Positions 8,185 to 20,284 of a stretch of DNA of 64,000 nucleotides are shown here, piece by piece; the first letter of the stretch is position 1, and every line of letters starts with the position of its first letter. The notes beneath the pieces are model-generated. The model was not told where the DNA came from, made no database searches, and was given only the letters and a program-made list of their open reading frames with translations. The position numbers were made by a program, and so were the translations under genes. The stretch lies in NCBI RefSeq assembly GCF_029201545.1, contig NZ_CP104007.1, positions 1,708,501 to 1,772,500 of the forward strand, given 5' to 3'. This stretch comes from Devosia sp. FJ2-5-3. Lineage in GTDB: Bacteria > Pseudomonadota > Alphaproteobacteria > Rhizobiales > Devosiaceae.

Positions 8185-10752
8185 ATGGCCACAACGCCAC
8201 TTGGCGAGGGCAGCTACCCCGATCCGGTTCTGGCATCGTCGCGCAGTGGCGCCGGATTGTGGCGGGTTGTGGCACTGGGCGTCTTCCTCGTGGCCATGGC
8301 CGCAGGCTTTGCCATGTTCGGCGACCGTATTCCCGCTGAGCTGGTGATGACCTTTGTGGGCATCCTCGCCGTGGCCGGGGTGTTTTTCATGTTCGGCATC
8401 GCCGCGGGCCTGTTCCGGTTTTCCGGGGCCGAAGAGCGGCGAACCATCGCCAATGCCGTCATCGACAGCGCCGGGCGCGGCATCGTCGTGGCCGATCGCG
8501 ACGGCAAGATTTCCTATGTGAACTCCAGCTATGGCGCTTTTCCGAGCGCGTTGCACAATGGCCTGCCGGTCAGCGTTCCGCGCCTGTTTGCCGGCCATGC
8601 CGATGCCAGTGAGGCCATCTATCGCCTGGTGCGCGCGGCAAAGGATGGTCGCAGCGCGGCGGAGAATATTCGCATCCTGGGCGGCCTTGGCGGCGCGGCA
8701 GACGATTCGGCGCGCGCCTATTGGTACAAGGTGACGGTGCGGCCGCTGCCGGAGACTGAGGACGCGCACAAGCCCATGGTCGCCTGGACCATCGAGGACA
8801 TGACGCGCGACCGCGAGAGCAATGAAACCGCTTTCCGCGACCTGCAGCGTGCCATCGACTATCTGGATCATTCGCCCTCCGGCTTCTTTTCCGCCGACGC
8901 CCAGGGACGCATTCAATATCTCAACTCCACCCTGGCCGACTGGCTGGGCTACGACCTCGCCGAGTTCAATGCCGGCCATCTGCGCCTCGAGGACGTGGTG
9001 CGCGGGGACGGCTCCTCGCTCCTCATGCGCGGCCGGCGCGATGGCGAAATCCGCACCGAGATCATCGATATCGACCTCGTGCGTCGCAATGGCACGACGC
9101 TGCCCGTGCGCCTCCTGCACCGCGCGGCCCGCCTCGCCGATGGCGAGCTGGGCGAGACGCGTACGCTCGTGCTCGACATGTCGAGCGCGCCTGACACCGA
9201 AGAAGAGCTGCGCGCCGCCGAAGTGCGGTTTTCGCGCTTTTTCAACGACACGCCCTTCGCCATCGCCACGCTCGACAGCGCAGGCAGGGTGGTCCGCACA
9301 AATGCGCCGTTCGGGCGCATTTTTCATTGGTCGGGCGAGGAAGAAAGCGTCGAACAGCAGCCGCTGCGCGACCTCATCGGCGAAGGCAGCCGCGAAAAGC
9401 TCGACAAGGCCATCGCCGCCGCCATGGCGCGCCAATCCGAGGTCGAGCCCGTCGATGCGCTGCTGAGCGCGGCAGGCGACCATGCGGTGCGCCTCTATAT
9501 CTCCGCGTCCGAAAGCAGCGCCGGCTCGCCCGAGCAGGTCAATGTCTACGCCCTCGACATGACTGACCAGCGCAAGCTCGAAGCCCAGTTCGCCCAGAGC
9601 CAGAAGATGCAGGCCGTCGGCCAGCTTGCCGGCGGCGTCGCCCACGATTTCAACAATCTGCTGACCGCCATTATCGGCTTCTCCGATCTTCTGCTGCTCA
9701 AGCACAAGCCGGGCGATCCGTCCTTTAACGAGCTCATGCAGATCAAGCAGAACGCCAATCGCGCTGCCGGTCTCACCCGCCAGCTCCTGGCCTTCTCGCG
9801 CCGCCAGACCCTGCGCCCGCAAGTGCTCGAATTGCCGCTGATCGTCGATGACCTCACGGTCCTCCTCAAGCGCATGATCGGCGAGAAGAACCACCTCTCC
9901 GTCGAGCATGGCCGCAATATCTGGCCGGTCCGCGCCGATGTCGTGCAGCTCGAACAGGTCATCATCAACCTCGTGGTCAATGCGCGCGACGCCATGCCCG
10001 ATGGCGGCTCGATCACGGTGCGCACCAGCAATATCACCGAGGCCGAGGCGGCGAGCCTGCGCTTTGACGGGCTGGTGCCGGCCGACTACGTGCTGATCGA
10101 CGTCGAGGATACCGGCACGGGCATGAGCCCGGAAGTGCTGCAGAAGATCTTCGAGCCCTTCTTCACCACCAAGGAATTGGGCAAGGGCACGGGCCTCGGG
10201 CTCTCGACCGTCTACGGAATCGTCAAGCAGACCGAAGGCTTCATCTATCCGGTCTCGGTCCTCGGCGAAGGCACAACCTTCAAGATCTTCCTGCCCCGCT
10301 ATGTGCCCACCGAAGCCGAGCTCACCGCCAAGATTGCCGCGGCAACCGCTCCGGCCAAGGATCTGACCGGCAATGAGCGCATCCTGCTTGTCGAAGACGA
10401 AGAGAGCGTGCGCGCCTTCTCCGCCCGGGCCCTGCGCACCACCGGCTACAAGGTCTATGAGGCCGAAGGCGGCGACGAGGCCATCGAGGTGCTCGAAGAG
10501 ATCGACTACAAGGTCGATCTCGTCATCTCCGACGTCGTCATGCCCGAGATGGATGGCCCGACGCTGCTCAAGCACATCCGCGAAAAAATGCCCGATCTCA
10601 AGGTCATCTTCGTGTCGGGCTATGCCGAGGAAAGCGTCCGCCGCGACATTTCCGACGACCAGAGCGTCGATTTCCTGCCAAAACCCTATTCGCTCGACCA
10701 GATCAATTCCAAGGTCAAGGAAGTGCTGCGACGGATCGACAAACCGGAATGA
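8185..10752 (+). CDS. cckA: Cell-cycle hybrid histidine kinase CckA
   Basis: CckA autophosphorylates and sends phosphate through ChpT to CtrA and CpdR, setting cell-cycle and flagellar gene expression. The product is 855 residues from the ATG at 8185, chosen for GGAG nine bases upstream; 8143 and 8116 are alternatives. It has two N-terminal membrane helices (about residues 20-75), PAS-like sensor domains (about 95-470) and the H-box [14 protein letters not shown] with His487. An HATPase domain follows with the G-box [15 protein letters not shown], then a C-terminal receiver with phospho-acceptor Asp783 ([10 protein letters not shown]). All key residues are present. It lies close to flagellar genes that carry a CtrA box. 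Confidence 0.93.
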   Translation: MATTPLGEGSYPDPVLASSRSGAGLWRVVALGVFLVAMAAGFAMFGDRIPAELVMTFVGILAVAGVFFMFGIAAGLFRFSGAEERRTIANAVIDSAGRGIVVADRDGKISYVNSSYGAFPSALHNGLPVSVPRLFAGHADASEAIYRLVRAAKDGRSAAENIRILGGLGGAADDSARAYWYKVTVRPLPETEDAHKPMVAWTIEDMTRDRESNETAFRDLQRAIDYLDHSPSGFFSADAQGRIQYLNSTLADWLGYDLAEFNAGHLRLEDVVRGDGSSLLMRGRRDGEIRTEIIDIDLVRRNGTTLPVRLLHRAARLADGELGETRTLVLDMSSAPDTEEELRAAEVRFSRFFNDTPFAIATLDSAGRVVRTNAPFGRIFHWSGEEESVEQQPLRDLIGEGSREKLDKAIAAAMARQSEVEPVDALLSAAGDHAVRLYISASESSAGSPEQVNVYALDMTDQRKLEAQFAQSQKMQAVGQLAGGVAHDFNNLLTAIIGFSDLLLLKHKPGDPSFNELMQIKQNANRAAGLTRQLLAFSRRQTLRPQVLELPLIVDDLTVLLKRMIGEKNHLSVEHGRNIWPVRADVVQLEQVIINLVVNARDAMPDGGSITVRTSNITEAEAASLRFDGLVPADYVLIDVEDTGTGMSPEVLQKIFEPFFTTKELGKGTGLGLSTVYGIVKQTEGFIYPVSVLGEGTTFKIFLPRYVPTEAELTAKIAAATAPAKDLTGNERILLVEDEESVRAFSARALRTTGYKVYEAEGGDEAIEVLEEIDYKVDLVISDVVMPEMDGPTLLKHIREKMPDLKVIFVSGYAEESVRRDISDDQSVDFLPKPYSLDQINSKVKEVLRRIDKPE

Positions 10753-10795
10753 TCGGCACCCCGGATGCCTGTCTCGATAGCCTGAAGGACTGACG

Positions 10796-11191
10796 ATGAC
10801 CGCTCATCCACGATTTGAGGGCGCCGCCGAACGCAATGTGCTGGGCGAGCCGCTGCAGCCCTGTTCGGACAATCCGCTCACCGGGTTTTATCGGTCCGGC
10901 TATTGCGCTGCGGGCCCCGACAATGCCGCCGTCCACCTCGTTTGCATCGAAGCCACGGACGCGTTCCTCGCCTATTCGGCCAGCGTCGGGAACGACCTTT
11001 TGACCCCGCGGCCGGAGTTCGGTTTTCCCGGTCTCGTCGCAGGCAATCGCTGGTGCCTCGTGGCGGGCAGATGGATGCAGGCGCATGAGGCGGGCCATGC
11101 GCCCCGTGTCTATCTGCACGCCACTAACCAGAACGTCCTGGGACTGGTTCCGCTTGAAATCCTCAAGACTTACGCGCTCGACCTCAACTAG
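10796..11191 (+). CDS. DUF2237 family protein
   Basis: The product is 131 residues beginning MTAHPRFEGAAERNVLGEPL. The pattern LGEPLQPCS...GFYRSGYCAAG...H.VC...T..FL..S...GNDL and the central GNRWCLVAGRW are characteristic of DUF2237, a widespread bacterial family of unknown function. The conserved Cys residues (about 23, 37, 50 and 87) may bind metal, but this is inference. GAAGGA precedes the ATG. It follows cckA after 43 bp on the same strand, with no terminator visible between them, so co-transcription is possible. Confidence 0.8.
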   Translation: MTAHPRFEGAAERNVLGEPLQPCSDNPLTGFYRSGYCAAGPDNAAVHLVCIEATDAFLAYSASVGNDLLTPRPEFGFPGLVAGNRWCLVAGRWMQAHEAGHAPRVYLHATNQNVLGLVPLEILKTYALDLN

Positions 11192-11203
11192 TGAATCCGG
11201 GCC

Positions 11204-12214
11204 TTAGCCCGCAATCGGCGTCCCTTCGGCAAGCAGCCCCTTGTCCATCAGCGCCGCCCACAGTCCATCGGGGATTGTGACGTCCCACCAGGCCAATATC
11301 CCGTCCAGTTCCTCGCTCGAGCGGGGGCCGGGCAAGACGGTGCACACCGCCGGATGGGCCAGCGGGAACTGCAGCGCCGCCGCCGGCAGCGGCACGTCGA
11401 ACTCCCGACACACGGCCGCGAGCGCCCGCACCTTGGCCACCACGGCCTCAGGCGCCCGCGCATAGTCAAAGCGGTCGCCCCCGGCCAGAATGCCGGAATT
11501 GAACGGTCCGCCCACGACCACCGATGCCCCGCGTTCGACGCAGGTGCTGAGAAACGGCGTCAGCGAAGTCTGCTCGAGCAGCGTATAGCGTCCGGCGAGC
11601 AGGAACACGTCCCAGTCCCCCAGCGCGAATGCATCCATCAGCACCTGCCATTCATTGACGCCAAGCCCGATCGCGTTGACCAGTCCCGCGTCTCGCAACT
11701 CGCGCAGCGCCTTGTACCCGCCGCCTGCCAATTGCTGCCACAGCGGCTTGTTGCCCTCCACCCCATGGGTGACGACGCCGATATCGTGGACATAGAGCAT
11801 GTCGATCTTTTCGAGCCCCAGCCGCTGCAGGCTGTCCTCGAACGAGCGCATCACCCCGTCATAGGAATAGTCATAGACCTCGCGGAACGGCAGCGGGTCG
11901 ATCCATTCGTCGCGCGGCCAGTCCTGCCCATGCACCGGCCGCAGCAGCCGGCCCACCTTGGTGGAGAGAACCACGCCCTCGCGCTTTTCGCGCAGCACAT
12001 CGCCGACGAGATGCTCGGAGCGGCCAAACCCGTAATGGGGCGCGGTATCGACATAATTGATGCCGAGATCGGTGGCGTGGCGCACCAGCGCCCGCGCCTC
12101 GTCGGCCGGAACGGCATTGTAGTTCCCGGCCAGCGACGCCCCGCCCAGGCCCAATGTCGTGACCGTGAGGTCCGTGCGGCCAACAGGCCGTTTGTCGAAG
12201 CTGCGCGCACTCAT
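11204..12214 (-). CDS. Aldo/keto reductase, sugar (fucose/aldose) 1-dehydrogenase type
   Basis: This is an NAD(P)-dependent oxidoreductase with a TIM-barrel fold. The product is 336 residues from the ATG at 12214, which has GGGAG upstream. The AKR catalytic tetrad is intact: Asp56, Tyr61, Lys86 and His143 (YVDTAPHYG, STKVG, LYVHDI). Overall it resembles the L-fucose / D-threo-aldose 1-dehydrogenase and pyridoxal 4-dehydrogenase branch of the family. It lies 71 bp downstream of an AraD1-type gene on the same strand, which supports a role in oxidative sugar breakdown. The exact substrate cannot be read from sequence. Confidence 0.83.
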   Translation of the reverse strand: MSARSFDKRPVGRTDLTVTTLGLGGASLAGNYNAVPADEARALVRHATDLGINYVDTAPHYGFGRSEHLVGDVLREKREGVVLSTKVGRLLRPVHGQDWPRDEWIDPLPFREVYDYSYDGVMRSFEDSLQRLGLEKIDMLYVHDIGVVTHGVEGNKPLWQQLAGGGYKALRELRDAGLVNAIGLGVNEWQVLMDAFALGDWDVFLLAGRYTLLEQTSLTPFLSTCVERGASVVVGGPFNSGILAGGDRFDYARAPEAVVAKVRALAAVCREFDVPLPAAALQFPLAHPAVCTVLPGPRSSEELDGILAWWDVTIPDGLWAALMDKGLLAEGTPIAG

Positions 12215-12285
12215 TTGCCGTGTCTCCCCACCGGGCAAATAACTGACATGTTAGTTCCCCGGCGTAAAGCGCGCGCGCTTCTGTT

Positions 12286-13281
12286 CTAATACAGCCCGTT
12301 GATCAACACCGGCTTCTCGCTCTCGACGCGCACCGGATTGCGCAGTTTCAGCCCGAACTGGGCTTCCTCGATCTCGAAGATATCGTCCTGCCGGGTCGAA
12401 ATCCCGTCGGCAAAGCTCAGCGTCGCCGTGCCGAACATATGCACATGCACATCGCCCGGCTGGCGGAACAGCTCATATTTGAAATGGTGATATTCGAGAT
12501 TGGCGATGGTGTGGCTCATATTGTCCTCGCCGGAGAGGAACGGCTTTTCCCAGATCACCTGGCCGTCGCGAATGATGCGCGATGTGCCCTCGATATGGCT
12601 CGGCAGATCGCCGACCCGCAGCTCCGGCCCGAACGAGCAGGCGCGCAGTTTTGAGTGCGCGAGGAAGAGATAGTTGATGCGCTCGGTCACGTGGTCGGAA
12701 AATTCATTGGCCAGCGCAAAGCCGAGCCGGCGCGGCTGGCCATGATTGTCGATGACGTAGATGCCGGCGATTTCCGGCTCTTCGCCGGCGTCGAGCGCGA
12801 AGGCGGGCGAGGGGATGGGGTGGCCTGGATTGGCGACGATATTGCCATTGCCCTTGTAGAACCATTCCGGCTGCACGCCGCGCTGGCCGGAAGTGGGCTT
12901 GCCCCCCTCGAGCCCCATGCGGAACATTTTCATGCTGTCGGTCAGCTCGGCTGCGGGCTTTTCGCCATTGGCCTTGTGCATGGCGTCGCGCGTCGCGGCG
13001 GAGCCGAGATGGGTCAGCCCGGTGCCGGTCACGTGCAGATGCGCCTTGTCCGGATGATCGATCGGCGCCAGCAGCCGTCCTTCGGCCAGAAGGGCCGCCT
13101 TGTCGATGGCCGCGCCCAGTCCGCGCTGGTCGACTATGCCCGAGAGACCTTCCGCGGACGCGATGGCGGCCAGCGCCAGTTCATAGACCGTGCTTGATCC
13201 TTCGACGCGGCGCGTTTCACCATTGCGGGTCACCCCGACGGCGCGCGCGCCATTGTCGTCAAAAAACTGAATAAGATGCAT
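12286..13281 (-). CDS. AraD1/GguC-type protein (FAH-fold sugar acid enzyme)
   Basis: The product is 331 residues from the ATG at 13281 ([17 protein letters not shown]), with an AGGA site upstream; a longer frame starts 78 bp earlier but overlaps the recA upstream region. The sequence has the AraD1/GguC pattern: [31 protein letters not shown] and a C-terminal [10 protein letters not shown]. The family is related to fumarylacetoacetate hydrolases and includes 2-keto-3-deoxy sugar-acid dehydratases or aldolases. With the AKR gene downstream it probably forms a small operon for oxidation of arabinose, galactose or a similar sugar. The substrate is inferred, not seen. Confidence 0.8.
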   Translation of the reverse strand: MHLIQFFDDNGARAVGVTRNGETRRVEGSSTVYELALAAIASAEGLSGIVDQRGLGAAIDKAALLAEGRLLAPIDHPDKAHLHVTGTGLTHLGSAATRDAMHKANGEKPAAELTDSMKMFRMGLEGGKPTSGQRGVQPEWFYKGNGNIVANPGHPIPSPAFALDAGEEPEIAGIYVIDNHGQPRRLGFALANEFSDHVTERINYLFLAHSKLRACSFGPELRVGDLPSHIEGTSRIIRDGQVIWEKPFLSGEDNMSHTIANLEYHHFKYELFRQPGDVHVHMFGTATLSFADGISTRQDDIFEIEEAQFGLKLRNPVRVESEKPVLINGLY

Positions 13282-13450
13282 GGTCAGAAATCCTCGTCCC
13301 TTTTGCCCCAGCGTCGGGCCCGCGCATAAAACGCAAGAGCTCGCGGCCTGTCCAGTCAAAAATCATACTTATGATGAAGCCGCGGCGCGCCGGATGGAAT
13401 CACGGCCGGACGAAGACTGTGGGATAAGCGGGATGTTCTGGTTTTGTCTC

Positions 13451-13477
13451 TTGACAGGACTGAAACAAAATGAGAAC
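13451..13477 (+). promoter_or_regulatory. recA promoter with LexA-type operator
   Basis: TTGACA at 13451-13456 is a good -35 element. Just downstream AAAC-AAAATGA-GAAC (13463-13477) is one base off the alphaproteobacterial LexA box GAAC-N7-GAAC and would cover the promoter spacer and -10. Position 85 bp before the recA ATG fits SOS control of recA. Confidence 0.6.
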
Positions 13478-13561
13478 AAATGCAGCACGGGTGCAAAACA
13501 AGGCTCTCTCATCCCAGCGCGTTTGCGCAGCCTTCGAGAGCGTGAAATAAGGAGAGAAATC

Positions 13562-14635
13562 ATGGCTAGCTCGCCGCTTCGCGTTGTTGAAGGTGGATCA
13601 ATGGATAAGGATAAGGCTCTCGCTGCGGCGCTGAGCCAGATCGAACGCAATTTCGGCAAGGGCTCGATCATGCGCCTCGGAGAGGCAGCGTCGATCGAAG
13701 TGGAGTCTATCTCCACCGGCTCGCTCGGCCTCGATATTGCGCTGGGTATTGGTGGGTTGCCAAAGGGCCGCATCGTCGAGATCTTCGGGCCTGAAAGCTC
13801 GGGCAAGACGACGCTGGCGCTGCACGTCATTGCGGAGGCGCAGCGCAAGGGCGGCATCTGCGCCTTTGTCGACGCCGAGCATGCTCTCGACCCCGTCTAT
13901 GCCCGCAAGCTGGGTGTCAATGTCGATGACCTCCTGATCTCCCAGCCCGACGCGGGCGAACAGGCCCTCGAAATCACCGATACGCTGGTGCGTTCCGGCG
14001 CCATCGACGTGCTCGTTGTCGACTCGGTTGCGGCCCTTACGCCGCGCGCCGAACTCGAAGGCGAAATGGGCGATTCTCTGCCCGGTCTCCAGGCCCGCCT
14101 GATGAGCCAGGCCATGCGCAAGCTGACCTCGTCGATCTCCAAGTCGAAGTGTCTGGTCATCTTCATCAACCAGATCCGCATGAAGATCGGCGTCATGTAC
14201 GGCTCGCCCGAAACCACCACGGGCGGCAATGCGCTGAAGTTCTACGCCTCGGTTCGCCTCGATATTCGCCGCATCGGCGCGCTCAAGGATCGCGAAGAGA
14301 TCGTGGGCAACCAGACGCGCGTCAAAGTGGTCAAGAACAAGCTTGCCCCGCCGTTCCGTCAGGTCGAATTCGACATCATGTATGGCGAAGGCATTTCCAA
14401 GACCGGTGAATTGCTCGATCTGGGCGTCAAGTCCGGCATCGTCGACAAGTCCGGCGCCTGGTTCTCCTGGGAAAGCCAGCGTCTGGGGCAGGGGCGTGAG
14501 AATGCCCGCCAGTTCCTCAAGGACAATCCGGAAATTGCCGCCACCATCGAGCAGGGTGTGCGCGAGAGTTCGGGCCTGCTCGGCGAAGTTCTCCTCGTTG
14601 CCGGCGGCGAGGACGATTCCGGCAGCGACGAATAA
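13562..14635 (+). CDS. recA: Recombinase RecA
   Basis: RecA performs ATP-dependent strand exchange, recombinational repair and co-proteolysis of LexA. The product is 357 residues with Walker [10 protein letters not shown] (residues 76-84), the conserved [16 protein letters not shown] region, the [17 protein letters not shown] strand and the [19 protein letters not shown] loop L2 region. The tail is acidic ([10 protein letters not shown]), as usual. The ATG at 13562 follows AAGGAG; a downstream ATG ([10 protein letters not shown]) is a less likely start. A LexA-like operator lies upstream and a strong terminator directly downstream, so it is monocistronic. Confidence 0.98.
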   Translation: MASSPLRVVEGGSMDKDKALAAALSQIERNFGKGSIMRLGEAASIEVESISTGSLGLDIALGIGGLPKGRIVEIFGPESSGKTTLALHVIAEAQRKGGICAFVDAEHALDPVYARKLGVNVDDLLISQPDAGEQALEITDTLVRSGAIDVLVVDSVAALTPRAELEGEMGDSLPGLQARLMSQAMRKLTSSISKSKCLVIFINQIRMKIGVMYGSPETTTGGNALKFYASVRLDIRRIGALKDREEIVGNQTRVKVVKNKLAPPFRQVEFDIMYGEGISKTGELLDLGVKSGIVDKSGAWFSWESQRLGQGRENARQFLKDNPEIAATIEQGVRESSGLLGEVLLVAGGEDDSGSDE

Positions 14636-14663
14636 TTCTCCTCCGCCTCCCATGCAGGACTTC

Positions 14664-14692
14664 GACCCCCGCCCAAAAGCGGGGGTCTTTTT
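14664..14692 (+). terminator. Intrinsic terminator of recA
   Basis: GACCCCCGC, a six-base loop and GCGGGGGTC form a perfect stem followed by TTTTTG, 28 bp after the recA stop. Confidence 0.93.
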
Positions 14693-14750
14693 GTTTGTCA
14701 GGGCCGCACCTTGCTCAATGGAACGGCGCTATCAATGGAACGGCGCGCTT

Positions 14751-14771
14751 CCCTCGGGCTTGACCCGAGGG
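14751..14771. repeat. Palindrome CCCTCGGG-N5-CCCGAGGG, copy 1
   Basis: A perfect 8-bp stem with the five-base loop CTTGA. The same arms recur at 14816, 30375 and 41770, and in shorter form at 41707, always between genes. Confidence 0.7.
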
Positions 14772-14815
14772 CCACGACGCGAGCCCCAATACCGGCAATA
14801 GGCCCTGGGACAGAG

Positions 14816-14838
14816 CCCCTCGGGTCAAGCCCGAGGGG
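14816..14838. repeat. Palindrome CCCCTCGGG-N5-CCCGAGGGG, copy 2
   Basis: A perfect 9-bp stem with loop TCAAG, that is, the copy at 14751 read on the other strand. The two copies face each other 44 bp apart, so together they could form a larger stem. Confidence 0.7.
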
Positions 14839-14887
14839 AGCCCCGTGCGCGCGAAGCGAATGCACGCACACTTTGGCCCCAACTTCT

Positions 14888-14950
14888 CCCCACCCACCGG
14901 CCCACCTCCCTCCCCCTCGCGGGGAGGGATCGAGGGTGGGGGGCGGACAG
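14888..14950. repeat. 63-bp intergenic repeat, copy A
   Basis: Runs from CCCCACCCACCGGCCC to GGGGGGCGGACAG. It differs from the copy at 15084-15146 at a single base that I can see. The centre CTCCCCCTCGCGGGGAGG is itself a hairpin. Confidence 0.85.
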
Positions 14951-15008
14951 CCCCGACGCCCCAATCTCCACGCCAATTGCGGCCCAGCACTGCCCGTCCA
15001 ATCCCCAT

Positions 15009-15069
15009 GTCATCCCCGCGAAAGCGGGGACCTCCGCTCAACAGGGGTTCCCGCTTTCGCGGGAATGAC
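15009..15069. repeat. Composite inverted repeat GTCATCCCCGCG...CGCGGGAATGAC
   Basis: Two sub-hairpins (CCCCGCGAAAGCGGGG and CCCGCTTTCGCGGG) sit head to head with outer arms GTCAT and ATGAC, about 61 bp in all. Elements of this GAAAGC type are common between genes in alphaproteobacteria. It lies between the two 63-bp copies. Confidence 0.75.
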
Positions 15070-15083
15070 ATCGCAGAAAATTG

Positions 15084-15146
15084 CCCCACCCACCGGCCCG
15101 CCTCCCTCCCCCTCGCGGGGAGGGATCGAGGGTGGGGGGCGGACAG
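15084..15146. repeat. 63-bp intergenic repeat, copy B
   Basis: Second copy of the unit at 14888-14950, same orientation, 196 bp downstream. One base difference is visible (A to G in the CCCACCTCC / CCCGCCTCC part). Confidence 0.85.
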
Positions 15147-15390
15147 TCCCGATGTCACATTCCGCCCACCAACTTCACCTCAGCGCTGCCCGTCCAATCC
15201 GCTCCCGATCCACCCCAAATGCCCCTTGTTCCCCTCCCACACCGCCCGGAGCGCCCTCAAACCCGCTGGCCCCGCCACTTTCCCCCATGCCAGCCTGCTG
15301 CAATGCTGGACATTCCGGTTCACTGCACGATAAAAAGCCACGATTTTCTTCAAGGGCGCGCTCGTGCCCGTTCCGCATGAAAGCTAGTTG

Positions 15391-18030
<2,640 letters not shown>

Positions 18031-18049
18031 GTTCGGATAGTCCAAGTGC

Positions 18050-18076
18050 AAACGCCCCGTCAGTGACGGGGCGTTT
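18050..18076 (+). terminator. Terminator of alaS
   Basis: AAACGCCCCGTCA and TGACGGGGCGTTT make a perfect 13-bp inverted repeat around a single G (working loop about five bases), 20 bp after the alaS stop. The stem ends in TTT. It may work in both directions, because the DMT transporter gene converges from the other side. Confidence 0.85.
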
Positions 18077-18135
18077 CGCGTTTGGGTAATCTCGATGCTA
18101 GCAGTCTGCTAACGAATTCGCGCCGAAATGCGAAA

Positions 18136-19020
18136 CTAGAGACCGGCGCGGAAGAAGAAGATTCGCGGCTTCCAGCGGATCGGCCGCTTCTCGCTGAGCA
18201 CGTTGAGAACGCCCGAAGCGACGACCACGAACATGCCGGCGACCGCCACCCAGTCCGGAAATTCGCCAAAGAATGCGGCGCCGAAGACGATCGCCCAGAT
18301 CAGCTGGCTATACTGCACCGGCGCGATGAGATTGGCCGGCGTGCGCCTGGTGGCGGAGATGATCAGCAGGCCGCCAATCCCGCCCAGGAGGCCGATGGCG
18401 AGGAAGATCGCGAACTGCTCCAGGGTGGGCATGACGAAGCTCGGGATCATCAGCAAGCCATTGATAATGCCTGAATAAAGCACCTGCAGGCCGACAAGGC
18501 TGACGCGCCGTTCCCGCGGCGCGACATGGCGAAGGATGATGGTGGTGAAGGCGCCGAGCATGGAGCTGAACACCAGGATATAGTGGCCCAGTTGCAATTC
18601 GCGCATACCCGGGCGGATCACCAGGATCACGCCCATGAAGCTGACGAACAGCAAAAACCAGCGCAGGGCCGTGACATTTTCCTTGAGCAGCAGCACGCAG
18701 AGCAGCGTCACGAAGATCGGCGTCGTGAAGGCGATGGCATAGACATCAGCGAACGGAATATGGGTAAACGCGTACATCACACAGCCCGTGGCGGTGATGG
18801 CCGTGGCGCATCGGGCATGGACCAGCCAGGGGTGATGCAGCTTGTACATATCCCGCCAGCGCTCACCCCGCTTGTGGATCATGAGCGGGATGATGGAGAA
18901 GCTCGTGGTGAAAAAAGCTATTTCGAACACCGACATAGTCGGGCCCACGGCCTTGATCAGCGCATCGGCAAAGGAGAAAACGGCATAGCCGACAAAGGCC
19001 AGAATGACGCCGGTCGGCAT
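18136..19020 (-). CDS. DMT-superfamily (EamA) transporter
   Basis: The product is 294 residues with about ten hydrophobic helices in two EamA halves (residues about 3-140 and 150-280). Features such as FAFTHIPFADVYAIAFTTPIFVTLL-type segments and a short basic C-terminus (RWKPRIFFFRAGL) fit drug/metabolite transporters. It is an inner-membrane secondary transporter, probably an exporter, with unknown substrate. It stands alone, convergent with alaS, and is followed further upstream by the GDPD gene on the same strand. Confidence 0.85.
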   Translation of the reverse strand: MPTGVILAFVGYAVFSFADALIKAVGPTMSVFEIAFFTTSFSIIPLMIHKRGERWRDMYKLHHPWLVHARCATAITATGCVMYAFTHIPFADVYAIAFTTPIFVTLLCVLLLKENVTALRWFLLFVSFMGVILVIRPGMRELQLGHYILVFSSMLGAFTTIILRHVAPRERRVSLVGLQVLYSGIINGLLMIPSFVMPTLEQFAIFLAIGLLGGIGGLLIISATRRTPANLIAPVQYSQLIWAIVFGAAFFGEFPDWVAVAGMFVVVASGVLNVLSEKRPIRWKPRIFFFRAGL

Positions 19021-19096
19021 CGCAATATCCAGGAAAAATGGGGCAGGGCCCGCGAAAATACGCCTCTACCATACCAGAGGCTTTATGACTTTGTGG

Positions 19097-20095
19097 TTAC
19101 GGTGCCGGCGTGATTTGCGCAAGGGGCAAAGCTTTGAGAGCGGGTCCGACAAGCTCGATCCGGTTGGTCCAGACATAGCCCTGGAAGCCCTCCGGGATCT
19201 GGTCGATCATTTCGAGATCATCGAGCCCCGCAGTGCCGGGATCGCCTGCTCCATAGGGGCCGAGCAGGATCACCTCGCTCCCGGCATCGGCGAAGCGTTG
19301 CAGCAAGAGGTTGGGCCAGCCCCAGAGGAACGGCGCGGCGTTGATCGGGATCATCACCTTGGTATTGCTGCAGCTTTCCGGAACTATCCCCATCCACCCA
19401 AGCAGCTCGTATTGTATGAGGCAATCGACGAGCCCGCGCCGCGACCACACATTGAGCCCCTCGATCTGTTCGGCTGCGCGATAGGTCGGCTCGTCGCCCC
19501 CATAGGCGCCCCAGATGGCATTTCGCCACTCGGGGTGATCCGCGAGGAGCGCTGCCAGCATGTCGCCCTCGCGCGCCTCGCGGCTCTTGAAATTGACGAG
19601 GAAACGCTTGTCGGGAAAAGCCGCCAGCACCTCCCGCAATTCCGGCATTTGCCCTATGCCCTTGCCGCGAAAGGGGAATGTTGCGCCGCCATCGGCGGTG
19701 TAGCCATAACCGATATCGAGGGCCTTGAGGTCCGCGAGGCTATGGCCCCGGGTTTCGCCGCTCCCTTCGGTCCGACATTCGAGGGTCCAGTCATGTATCA
19801 CGGCAAAATAGCCGTCCGTGGTCGGATGCACGTCGAGTTCGACGATATCGGCTCCGGATTGGAAGGCGGCGTCCATCGAGGGCAGGGTGTTTTCCAGTAG
19901 GCCATGCCGCGGCGCATCGATGCGCTCGGCCGTGCAGGTGTCGCTTTCAAGGCCGTCGCGGTGATAGGTCTGGTGCACGCCACGATGGGCGATCAGCTGC
20001 GGTCCGTCACCGGACGGCGGTGCCACACGCCAGCTGGAGTTGAACAGATAGATCCCGCCCAGGATCAGTGCCGGCACCAGCAGCCGCTTCTTCAT
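19097..20095 (-). CDS. Glycerophosphodiester phosphodiesterase family protein
   Basis: Predicted to hydrolyse glycerophosphodiesters to glycerol-3-phosphate and an alcohol, probably at the outer face of the inner membrane. The product is 332 residues from the ATG at 20095, with an N-terminal hydrophobic anchor or signal (residues 4-20). Catalytic motifs of the GDPD fold are present: His37-Arg38 (IAHRG), Glu69 (ENTLPS), Glu86 and Asp88 (VELDVHPTTDG) and His101-Asp102. The insert between the HRG and ENT motifs is longer than in GlpQ. The start at 20095 puts the hydrophobic segment at the N-terminus; a start 45 bp upstream adds a polar stretch. Confidence 0.82.
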   Translation of the reverse strand: MKKRLLVPALILGGIYLFNSSWRVAPPSGDGPQLIAHRGVHQTYHRDGLESDTCTAERIDAPRHGLLENTLPSMDAAFQSGADIVELDVHPTTDGYFAVIHDWTLECRTEGSGETRGHSLADLKALDIGYGYTADGGATFPFRGKGIGQMPELREVLAAFPDKRFLVNFKSREAREGDMLAALLADHPEWRNAIWGAYGGDEPTYRAAEQIEGLNVWSRRGLVDCLIQYELLGWMGIVPESCSNTKVMIPINAAPFLWGWPNLLLQRFADAGSEVILLGPYGAGDPGTAGLDDLEMIDQIPEGFQGYVWTNRIELVGPALKALPLAQITPAP

Positions 20096-20236
20096 CTCAG
20101 CATTCCCCCCCACATCCCTCGCCCCTGCATGAGCAGGCACTGGGGCAATAATGCGTCAAATCCTTCTCGATAATGAATATTTCGCTCAACGCCTTGAGCT
20201 CTCAGGTCGAACCCTGCGGGCGTCGGCCACAAACAG

Positions 20237-20263
20237 AAAGGCCGGGGATCGACCCCGGCCTTT
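20237..20263 (-). terminator. Terminator of icd
   Basis: AAAGGCCGGGG, loop of five, CCCCGGCCTTT: a perfect 11-bp stem 21 bp past the icd stop. On the minus strand it is followed by CTGTTTG after TTT. Confidence 0.88.
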
Positions 20264-20284
20264 CCAATCCTATGCAGCCTTGGC

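Larger units (their letters stand above)
14693..15390. other. Non-coding, repeat-rich gap between recA and alaS
   Basis: About 700 bp with no credible gene. Frames open across it are Pro/Arg/Ser-rich and change across the repeats. It holds two copies of the CCCTCGGG-type palindrome, two almost identical 63-bp copies of another unit, and a 61-bp composite inverted repeat. The last 100 bp or so before alaS should contain the alaS promoter. I could not identify a clear -35/-10 pair. Confidence 0.7.

Noticed and set aside
8158..10575. 805-residue open frame antisense to cckA
   Set aside because: It lies opposite a clear cckA, has the biased, low-complexity mix expected of a GC-rich shadow frame, and shows no domain.
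14888..15146. CRISPR array
   Set aside because: Only two 63-bp units, each with inner palindromes, unlike short CRISPR repeats with regular spacers, and no cas genes.
14693..15390. Open frames across the recA-alaS gap
   Set aside because: They are Pro/Ser/Arg-rich readings through palindromic repeats and end in unrelated places; no ribosome site or family.
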